Positions 9,221 through 15,770 of a DNA stretch of 36,565 bases are shown piece by piece (positions within the stretch are counted from its first letter, which is position 1; the number at the start of each line of letters is the position of its first letter). The notes beneath the pieces are model-generated. The model was not told where the DNA came from, searched no databases, and saw only the letters and a program-made list of their open reading frames with translations. The position numbers and the translations under genes are program-made. This DNA is from Bacteroidales bacterium UBA3844 (GTDB taxonomy: Bacteria; Bacteroidota; Bacteroidia; Bacteroidales; Paludibacteraceae), in the NCBI GenBank assembly GCA_002392915.1, contig DGHQ01000050.1:51906-88470 (forward strand), in the 5' to 3' direction.

Positions 9221-10489
9221 TCACTCCAGCAACCATTTCCAGACGGGGATCACCTCTATCTGTTTCCCATTGTCCAGCGTAACAACACCTTCCTCGTCAT
9301 AAGTGACAATTATCATTCTGCTTAAAGAAAGGTATTTATCCAATTGAACAAGTGCCTTTGTTTCTCTATCAAAGGTTTCCTGCTTCCCGTCTCCATAAAT
9401 CGAATAAGAGACCTGTACCGCATATCCTTCGTCTACAATAAGAAAATCAACCTCTATATTTTTGTTGTAGAAATACAGTTTATCTCCATATTTTTTATGA
9501 AGATGTATAGCACAAAGATTCTCCAACAACGCAGAGTTTCCATCTAACAAAAAGATACTTAGCAATCCGTTGTCTACAAAATAATGTTTCTTGACGGTTT
9601 CTTTTTCAACAAATTTCGACGCATAGTTCTCCAATGAGAAAATCATACACGCATCCACCGCATAACGGACATAGTCGCTCACCGACGATACGGCTATGCT
9701 TGTGCCTGTGGTACGAATCACATTCGCTATTCTGTTATACGAAATCGGTTGCATCACATTTTCAGCCAAGCGTTTCATAGTAAGCCGTAGTGCGTTCTCA
9801 TTTTTGACTTTGTTTCGCTGTATAATATCTCCTAACAATATTTTGTCATAAAGACTGTTCAACCAATTCCGTTTGTTACGGAACAACAATAGTTCGGGGA
9901 ATCCTCCCCATTTCATATAATCAGCAAAAAGTTTTTGCACCACAGCACGCTGTCCTCCATACTGCCACTCTTTTTCTAAGGCCACTCCACTTGCCGCCAA
10001 ATATTCCGCAAAAGTATAAGGATATATAAGTGCATCTAAAAAACGTCCTCCAAGCACAGTCTGTATGTCTCTGCTCAACATTTTTGCATTACTGCCTGTT
10101 ATATAAACGAGGTATTTCTTGTTTGCCAAACGGCGCGCAAAGTGTTCCCAGCCTTCCACATTCTGTATTTCATCGAAAAAAAACACCGGCGTTCCGCTAT
10201 AAACTGATTGATACGACTGCAATATCAAGTCAAAATCATCAGCCGTCATTCCCATTAGTCGCTCATCATCAAAATTTATATATATTATATCTTCCAACAA
10301 ACACCCTTTCCCCATCATCTGACGTGCTCGCTTATACAGCATATATGATTTTCCTGCCTGACGAACTCCAACAAGCACATAGCGTCCATTTTCCTCAAAT
10401 TCAAACGGACGATCAAAAAATTCCACATCTCTTACCTCCTCTTGCCCTTCACGAATTAAAACACGGAATGTTTCTTTTGTTATTGCCAT
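9221..10489 (-). CDS. AAA-type ATPase with C-terminal DUF4143 domain
   Basis: This 422-residue cytosolic protein belongs to the common family of prokaryotic AAA ATPases that carry a DUF4143 nuclease-like C-terminal domain. The P-loop GVRQAGKS is near residue 43 and the Walker B strand PVFFFDEIQ near residue 102. A sensor-like YITGSNAKML follows near 131, then GRFLDALIYPYTFAEYL, a family hallmark. The C-terminal third contains VDFLI and the VQVSYSI strand typical of the PD-(D/E)XK-like fold. The biochemical role of the family is poorly defined. I start at the ATG at 10489; a TTG two codons upstream is the alternative. The gene stands alone between two secreted glycosidase genes, and a tandem repeat array lies immediately upstream, which is the unusual part of its context. 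Confidence 0.85.
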   Translation of the reverse strand: MAITKETFRVLIREGQEEVRDVEFFDRPFEFEENGRYVLVGVRQAGKSYMLYKRARQMMGKGCLLEDIIYINFDDERLMGMTADDFDLILQSYQSVYSGTPVFFFDEIQNVEGWEHFARRLANKKYLVYITGSNAKMLSRDIQTVLGGRFLDALIYPYTFAEYLAASGVALEKEWQYGGQRAVVQKLFADYMKWGGFPELLLFRNKRNWLNSLYDKILLGDIIQRNKVKNENALRLTMKRLAENVMQPISYNRIANVIRTTGTSIAVSSVSDYVRYAVDACMIFSLENYASKFVEKETVKKHYFVDNGLLSIFLLDGNSALLENLCAIHLHKKYGDKLYFYNKNIEVDFLIVDEGYAVQVSYSIYGDGKQETFDRETKALVQLDKYLSLSRMIIVTYDEEGVVTLDNGKQIEVIPVWKWLLE

Positions 10490-10508
10490 AATCAACCTTA
10501 TATTCTAT

Positions 10509-10516
10509 CAAAAATA
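10509..10516 (-). promoter_or_regulatory. Candidate -7 box of the DUF4143 ATPase gene
   Basis: TATTTTTG on the minus strand, about 20 bp before the ATG at 10489, the same geometry as the SIS-gene promoter. The 33-bp palindromic repeats begin directly upstream, so the -33 region would lie in or next to the array. Confidence 0.4.
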
Positions 10517-10541
10517 TGCTTTTACAAAGCAAACATAGAAA

Positions 10542-10668
10542 TTTTATTTGACGCCGACAAACAAAATCCAATGTTTTTATTTGACACCAGCAAACAAAAT
10601 AAAATGTTTTTATTCGCTGTCAGCAAACAAAATTCAATATTTTTGTTTGACACCAGCAAATAAAAAAA
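10542..10668. repeat. Tandem array of 33-bp palindromic units
   Basis: Four consecutive units (about 10548-10580, 10581-10613, 10614-10646 and 10647-10668, the last truncated) share the pattern TTTG, 7 nt, CAAA flanked by T-rich and A-rich arms. Spacing between equivalent bases is exactly 33 bp for the first three steps. Units 2 and 4 share the same 7-nt centre (ACACCAG); units 1 and 3 differ (ACGCCGA and CTGTCAG). A decayed partial copy may lie at about 10520-10547. The array fills the space between the terminator of the upstream glycosidase gene and the promoter of the ATPase gene. Confidence 0.85.
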
Positions 10669-10695
10669 GACGCAGAAGATTATTCTCCTGCGTCT
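10662..10695 (-). terminator. Terminator of the beta-helix (GH141-like) gene
   Basis: Stem GACGCAG (10669-10675) / CTGCGTC (10688-10694), extended by AGA/TCT across one mismatch, with a 4-nt loop. The minus strand continues into a T tract (10668-10662). It lies about 20 bp past the stop codon at 10716. Confidence 0.82.
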
Positions 10696-10715
10696 CCCAA
10701 ATCAATAGTAAGATT

Positions 10716-13253
10716 TTATTTCATGATAATAAGCTGTGTCTTTCCATTGCTGAATCTGACTGCGTAAACTCCTGATGGCAATTTTTTCTCCCTGATTTTC
10801 ATATTCGCGTCGACGCTGCCTTTCGCAACAATCCTTGCCCATGTTTTTCCCATCATATCCACCACTGTGGCTTCCTTTGGCTCACCCGACAAAATGTCGA
10901 TGTTGCCAGTCAGATCTTCTAGTTCTTCTTTTGTCTCAGCAAACGCGATCCAATCTATATTGGCATAAGCTCCGCTGATTCTTACTCGTAGGATATGATC
11001 GCCTGCCTCGATCTCGGAGGTCTTGCCGTCCACTGTTGTATACGTGTTCCAGTTGTCGGTCTGTGGAATCTTGACTGTGTCTGCTACTTGTTTGCCGTCT
11101 ACCATAATGATGAAACTTGAGAAATCCAATCCACTAGCCACATTGGCTTTATAGAAATACGGTGCAGTCTTCTCGACAGCAATTGAATATTCCGTCCACT
11201 CCCCTTCTTGTGTGTAGCCGATGGCATATCCTTTCGCATCGCTAATTGAGTCGACGGTGACGATGTCCACTCCGTCGTTACGATAGGCTTCACCTTGGTT
11301 TTCCACATCCTTGTCGTAGTATGCGATGCCCTGTCCGCCCAAATCGTAGTCTTCCATCTCTATCTTGCCAGGAAGAGTGAACACAGAGGAATATGGTTCC
11401 TGTGGAATAGCCTCAGAGAAATTAGGCAATGGGATATCTTTATTCTTGATACTCTTATACTTCTGCTCAATTCCGGCGTTGTTGATCACACCCTTGTCTG
11501 ATCCGTCGTTGTCATGGGTATTATTGCTGCCACACTGGTTGCAAGCTGTACCCTTCGGAGCATTCACAGCCACATTGTAAGCGATTTCAAAACCACTCGT
11601 TCCCTCATCCTGATAGATAGGGCAAGTCCAATAGTCTGCCCAGTTAGAACCGTTGATATCATGGCTGTAGTTGTACATGATCTGTCCGTTTTTGCCCTGA
11701 TTAGAAAGGGTATAGATCGCAGCACCGTCGCACAACAATCTTGCGATATGGTGGATTTCATTATAATTGATCTTGTTTCCGTCCATCGCAGTCTCTTTTT
11801 TTGTCCAGCCGAATCCGACAGAGATTCCCGAATAATTGGCATACGATACTTCGTTATGCTCGATCACGACATATCTTGGATAGCCGCCTAGGATTGGCAC
11901 CGCACCCTGGATCTCGTTAGTAGTGTTGTGGACGTAATTGTTCTTCACTGTGTCGCGAGTGCATATTTCATCTCTGTCGGAAGGATTATATCCTTTATGA
12001 ATCTCTGTCAGAGAGTCTGGAGCGAATTTTCCGATCGAAATGCTTGAACCTCCAATTTCTGTGAAGACGTTGCCCTCTATACGTGTGTCGTTGGTGCCGG
12101 ATGTGAAATCCAGTCCAGTGGCAGCCATCTGAGTGAAAATATTGTCTTCAAAAATCACACGGCTTGCGTTTGTCACCTCAATTCCTGCTTCAGGATGCCA
12201 AAGCATAAACTCATTTGATTTAAGATACCCACGATCCTCCACCTTCACAGCGAACTGTCCGGCCTGCAGATTAAGCAGTCCCTCCCTGCTTGGTCGCAAG
12301 AAATTGGTATGGGCAAAAACAATGCCACTGAACGAGATGTTCTGCACCTTGTTTTTTGTGCTTTCACCCGTCACCTCAATAAGAGTCTCCAGATTGGGAG
12401 CCACGACATTTGCCGTAGTCATATCTTCCCCTTCACGCGGAATATAATAAAGTGTGTTGCTATCCTCGTCGAGAAACCATTCGCCCTGCATATCCAAAAG
12501 CGACATGTCGTTTTCAAGATAGTAGCACTGCTGCTTGGGTGGATTGCTCATGAATGCCGTGCCAAGCATCGGATATGCTCTGCGGAACAGACGTGTACGT
12601 TCGGGATCCTGCGGAATGATCTTGCAAGTGTTGCCGTTGTATTTCACATCCTCAATTCTAAGAATCTGGTCTGCCCAAGCCACCATCACATGGATCTCCG
12701 ACCTCTTTATATTCTCAAGTTTTTTGATTTGATCCGTGTAGACGTCGAATGCCCTGCCAAAAGTATCCACTTTGGCAAGACGGTTGAAATAGTGGTCGCC
12801 GTTGGGTTTGACATTCGGATGACGTGCTCTTATCGCTTTCTTTCCATTGACGTACAACTGACGGAAACGATTTACGACATCCTTCACGCACCAGATGTTT
12901 TTGTCCGCGTCGAATATCTCCCATCCGCTCACTGGGACACCTCCCGTCACCAACGGAGTCTCGCCCGGAGCTGCCATATAGCGTACATAGTGGCCGTTTG
13001 TTCCGCCATCGGCATTGGAAAGACGCAATGTGCTTGTAAGCTGGTATGTGCCCTCATGCAAATAGACGTTGATATCTTCCGACATTGATTTGTTGACTCC
13101 ACGCACCGCTCTTTGTGCCTGCTCCAACGTTTTGAATGGAGCTGTAAGCGTTCCTTCAGCAGCGTCGTTGCCATTTGGAGAGACGTGGAAGTCTATTGCA
13201 TTGGCATTGATGATGAAGCAGCCTAGTAAGATTGGTAATAAATATTTATTCAT
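10716..13253 (-). CDS. Secreted beta-helix glycoside hydrolase (GH141-like) with CBM6 and T9SS tail
   Basis: An 845-residue protein with a signal peptide ending near NANA (residue ~19). The N-terminal part begins FHVSPNGNDAAEGT and continues with PFKTLEQAQRAVR and YLHEGTYQL, the start typical of right-handed parallel beta-helix enzymes such as GH141 and related families. Repeated N-x-[VIF]-x-x-N turns in residues ~300-580 fit a beta-helix. A CBM6 module spans ~624-776, from LPGKIEMEDYDLGG to ANIDWIAFAE. The last ~60 residues (MGKTWAR, LPSGVYAVRF) look like a T9SS type A sorting domain. GH141 members include an alpha-L-fucosidase and a xylanase, so the substrate is open. The gene lies 84 bp downstream of the GH43 gene with no obvious promoter between them, which suggests co-transcription. 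The CBM6 is a close relative of the second CBM6 of that neighbour. Confidence 0.75.
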   Translation of the reverse strand: MNKYLLPILLGCFIINANAIDFHVSPNGNDAAEGTLTAPFKTLEQAQRAVRGVNKSMSEDINVYLHEGTYQLTSTLRLSNADGGTNGHYVRYMAAPGETPLVTGGVPVSGWEIFDADKNIWCVKDVVNRFRQLYVNGKKAIRARHPNVKPNGDHYFNRLAKVDTFGRAFDVYTDQIKKLENIKRSEIHVMVAWADQILRIEDVKYNGNTCKIIPQDPERTRLFRRAYPMLGTAFMSNPPKQQCYYLENDMSLLDMQGEWFLDEDSNTLYYIPREGEDMTTANVVAPNLETLIEVTGESTKNKVQNISFSGIVFAHTNFLRPSREGLLNLQAGQFAVKVEDRGYLKSNEFMLWHPEAGIEVTNASRVIFEDNIFTQMAATGLDFTSGTNDTRIEGNVFTEIGGSSISIGKFAPDSLTEIHKGYNPSDRDEICTRDTVKNNYVHNTTNEIQGAVPILGGYPRYVVIEHNEVSYANYSGISVGFGWTKKETAMDGNKINYNEIHHIARLLCDGAAIYTLSNQGKNGQIMYNYSHDINGSNWADYWTCPIYQDEGTSGFEIAYNVAVNAPKGTACNQCGSNNTHDNDGSDKGVINNAGIEQKYKSIKNKDIPLPNFSEAIPQEPYSSVFTLPGKIEMEDYDLGGQGIAYYDKDVENQGEAYRNDGVDIVTVDSISDAKGYAIGYTQEGEWTEYSIAVEKTAPYFYKANVASGLDFSSFIIMVDGKQVADTVKIPQTDNWNTYTTVDGKTSEIEAGDHILRVRISGAYANIDWIAFAETKEELEDLTGNIDILSGEPKEATVVDMMGKTWARIVAKGSVDANMKIREKKLPSGVYAVRFSNGKTQLIIMK

Positions 13254-13310
13254 AGTTGTATTCTGTTAATAATTGGGATTGATGACATTGGGTGTAAAAC
13301 TGTTATATTC

Positions 13311-13336
13311 AGGCAGGTTTGAAACCTGTCACTACG
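13311..13336 (-). repeat. REP-like hairpin, family B, copy 1
   Basis: Palindrome CAGGTTT (13314-13320) / AAACCTG (13322-13328) around one central base. The minus strand reads GTAGTGA directly 5' of the hairpin. The core recurs at 15630-15650. It sits between the stop codon of the GH43 gene and the next start codon. There is no T tract, so it is not a classical terminator, although it may stabilise or end the transcript. Confidence 0.55.
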
Positions 13337-13337
13337 T

Positions 13338-15377
13338 TTATTCAACGATAACAGAAAGACTTGTCTTTTCGTCGACAGATTTCAAAAGATATACGCCCTT
13401 CTCAAATCCTTTGTTTTTCAGCAATTCTTTTGGTGAGACGGAATTATTGAGCGTGATTATGTCTGCGATTTTTCCGTCTGCGGTATAGACTGTATAATCT
13501 CCGTCAAGAATCGTAGGATTATTTACTTCCACCACATTTGTGGAGTTTTTATCACAAAATTCAATCCAGTCGATATTGATCCAGTCGCCTTCAATCTGTA
13601 ATTTCAATATATGCTCTCCCTCAGGCAACTTTTTTGTCGTCATTGTTTCAGCGATAAGGTATGCTTCCCAATCACCGTCATTTTCAGCAGTCTGGATAAA
13701 GTCGGAAATCTCTTCGTCGTCAAGATATAGCTTGATTCCAGCATTTTCGTTTCCTGTAGACAATCTTGCGCGGATTTTGTAGTCGTCGGCGACTTTCACG
13801 TTGACGGAATACTCCAGCCACTCTCCTTTTTGTGCGTAACCTACAGCAAAACCGTCGATTTCATCGGATTTATACACGTCCACCCCATCTTTACGGAAAG
13901 CCTCTCCACGGTTTTGCCCATCCATATCGTAGTAGGCTTTGCCAGATCCTCCAAGGTCATACTCCTCAGCCTGTATTTTACCAGGGATTTCAGCTGGCTC
14001 TCCATTGTATGGAGTCTGTGGAATATTATGAGACTGGTCTACGAAATACCAATAGTCAAATTCAAACATTTCACTATTCTGACCAGAAAATGTGAAATAG
14101 ATGTCGTGTACTCCCGTCACCATCATCACATCCGTCTCCAACTCTTTCCAAGCATTATTAGTAGGTTCCACACTGAGAGAAGCAATCTTTTCACCGTCTT
14201 TTTTATCCAAATGGACCTCAATATTTCCTCCCTTTCCAGAAGCACAACGAACAGCGGCGACAAACTTGAACGCGCCCTCCTCACCGAAGTCTACCGAACG
14301 GACTTTGATATAGTCGCCATTGTCGATACCATGTACGAAGATATTGTTTCGGTCTTTGTAGTTCATACGCAATCCATGTGAGAACGCTTTTGTCTCAGCC
14401 TCGACCCTCAGATATGGATCAAGATTTCTGACAGCATTCTTCACGCCTATGTTTGTGGCTGGGATAAGGGGGATAGAACCATCAGCTCCATATGTAAACT
14501 CCTCCACGCAGCACGAACGGGTGAAGCCTCCAGTATAGCCCTCCTCTCCACGCAGATTCTGATTGTGGTAGAAGTAGTATGAATGCCCCTTGAAATCAAT
14601 CACACCAGAGTGGATAGTGAAAGCGAAATTATTCACCTCATTATGTCTTCCACTCTCCTGAATGATTCCACGAGATGTCCACGGGCCTTCGGGACTGTTG
14701 CTTGTGGCATACGAAATCTTCTCCGGCACACCGTGAGAGGCATATATCATATAATAGATGCCATTGCGTTTAGAGATCCACGGACCTTCAGTATACTTGT
14801 AATTCGATTCAGCAGTAAGGTTGGTTTCATTGATTCTTCCATCAATAGTCACCATGTCCCTATTCAGTTTGCACCAATAAAGTTTAGGATTTCCCCAATA
14901 AGCGTAAGCCTGACCATTATCGTCGATGAAGACGGTAGGATCGATATAGTTCCAATTTGGCCCGGCAAGAGGTTTGCCGATAGCATCTTTGTAAGGTCCG
15001 GCAGGATTGTCTGCCACACCGACACCGATCACACGCGGTCCATTAGACGTGGAAGTGACATAGAAATAATACTTACCGTCTCTTTCAATCATCTGTGAAG
15101 CCCAAGCGGCATCCCTGTCAGCCCACTTAAAATCGCTATTCTGAATCGGAGCACCACGGTCGGTCCAGTTTACCATGTCGACGGTGGAGAAGACACGCCA
15201 CTCATTCATTGTGAAATAATCCACACCATCCTCATCATGCGAAGTAAAAACAAATACCGTGTCACCAATCACAACAGGTGCCGGGTCTGCGGTAAAATCC
15301 GTTTGGAAAATCGGATTGTCCGCCCAAATAGATGCCGACATCCCCAAAGATGCAGCAGCGAGTAAAAAGTTTTTCAT
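13338..15377 (-). CDS. Secreted GH43 glycosidase with two CBM6 modules and T9SS tail (arabinoxylan-type)
   Basis: A 679-residue protein, started at the ATG at 15377 (a TTG one codon earlier is possible), with a signal peptide ending around SIWA. The five-bladed GH43 catalytic domain covers ~22-310 and shows all three expected acidic residues: D31 in TADPAPVV (base), D146 in YIDPTVF (pKa modulator) and E197 in TEGPW (acid). GH43 followed by CBM6 is the layout of arabinoxylan arabinofuranohydrolases and some xylosidases. CBM6 modules occupy ~317-444 and ~464-607; the second carries IPGKIQAEEYDLGG. The C terminus (KGVYLLKS, SLSVIVE) fits a T9SS type A sorting domain. It likely removes arabinose or xylose side groups at the cell surface or outside. 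It appears co-transcribed with the beta-helix gene downstream. Confidence 0.85.
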   Translation of the reverse strand: MKNFLLAAASLGMSASIWADNPIFQTDFTADPAPVVIGDTVFVFTSHDEDGVDYFTMNEWRVFSTVDMVNWTDRGAPIQNSDFKWADRDAAWASQMIERDGKYYFYVTSTSNGPRVIGVGVADNPAGPYKDAIGKPLAGPNWNYIDPTVFIDDNGQAYAYWGNPKLYWCKLNRDMVTIDGRINETNLTAESNYKYTEGPWISKRNGIYYMIYASHGVPEKISYATSNSPEGPWTSRGIIQESGRHNEVNNFAFTIHSGVIDFKGHSYYFYHNQNLRGEEGYTGGFTRSCCVEEFTYGADGSIPLIPATNIGVKNAVRNLDPYLRVEAETKAFSHGLRMNYKDRNNIFVHGIDNGDYIKVRSVDFGEEGAFKFVAAVRCASGKGGNIEVHLDKKDGEKIASLSVEPTNNAWKELETDVMMVTGVHDIYFTFSGQNSEMFEFDYWYFVDQSHNIPQTPYNGEPAEIPGKIQAEEYDLGGSGKAYYDMDGQNRGEAFRKDGVDVYKSDEIDGFAVGYAQKGEWLEYSVNVKVADDYKIRARLSTGNENAGIKLYLDDEEISDFIQTAENDGDWEAYLIAETMTTKKLPEGEHILKLQIEGDWINIDWIEFCDKNSTNVVEVNNPTILDGDYTVYTADGKIADIITLNNSVSPKELLKNKGFEKGVYLLKSVDEKTSLSVIVE

Positions 15378-15629
15378 CAAGTCTAGTATTAGTGTTTTTG
15401 TATTAAATTAAATCACGAGCAAACACTTGAATTTGCACGAATGATTACGTTAGTAAAATTATGAAACAAGGAAAAACATGGTTGACAAAAAGATCCATTT
15501 GTTTAACAAATATGGCAACAATCTTTGTTTGTTACATTTGTCATTGTTTTCTATAGAAACAAAACGTCTGACAATGGGGTCGCTCTCGCAATTTTAGCTA
15601 GCATCTTTCAGACGAATTTCTCAGACAGC

Positions 15630-15650
15630 AGGCAGGTCTGAAACCTGCTC
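15630..15650 (-). repeat. REP-like hairpin, family B, copy 2
   Basis: Imperfect palindrome GCAGGT (15632-15637) / ACCTGC (15643-15648) with a 5-nt loop. The core GGCAGGT-Y-TGAAACCTG is shared with 13312-13328. On the minus strand the 5' flank is GTCGCAG rather than a strict GTAG, so this copy is less certain as a REP. Confidence 0.45.
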
Positions 15651-15700
15651 CTGCGACCAACACTCCGTATGTAATATCACATAGCGATCACATATAAACA

Positions 15701-15733
15701 AAAAAGGTTACAACAGTGAGTGTTGTAACCTTT
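15701..15733 (-). terminator. Terminator of the PL11 gene
   Basis: Perfect 13-bp stem AAAGGTTACAACA (15703-15715) / TGTTGTAACCTTT (15721-15733) with a 5-nt loop, followed on the minus strand by a T-rich tract. It lies about 38 bp past the stop codon at 15771. Confidence 0.88.
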
Positions 15734-15770
15734 CAATCGTTAAATGCGTTTTTGTTGTTGATTTACTTAT

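Larger units (their letters stand above)
15378..15770. other. Intergenic region upstream of the GH43 gene
   Basis: No gene is supported here. On the left is the likely upstream region of the GH43 gene, with an exact AT-rich palindrome ATTTGTT-T-AACAAAT at 15497-15511 that could be an operator but has no other support. A REP-like hairpin lies at 15630-15650 and the PL11 terminator at 15701-15733. No clear TAnnTTTG box on the minus strand was found for the GH43 gene. Confidence 0.6.

Noticed and set aside
10030..10491. A 153-codon plus-strand frame
   Set aside because: Antisense to the Walker A/B region of the DUF4143 ATPase; no features of its own.
10542..10668. CRISPR array
   Set aside because: Units abut each other with no spacers, are palindromic throughout and have no cas genes nearby.
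12309..13088. A 259-codon open frame on the plus strand
   Set aside because: It lies wholly opposite the beta-helix glycosidase gene, has no domain, signal or start-site support, and has the skewed composition of an antisense shadow.
13830..15098. Plus-strand frames of 183 and 171 codons
   Set aside because: Both are antisense to the GH43 gene, whose catalytic residues and CBM6 modules are clear.
15497..15511. AT-rich exact palindrome as an operator for the GH43 gene
   Set aside because: Fifteen bp in AT-rich sequence can arise by chance, there is no second copy and no regulator gene; kept only as a note in the gap description.
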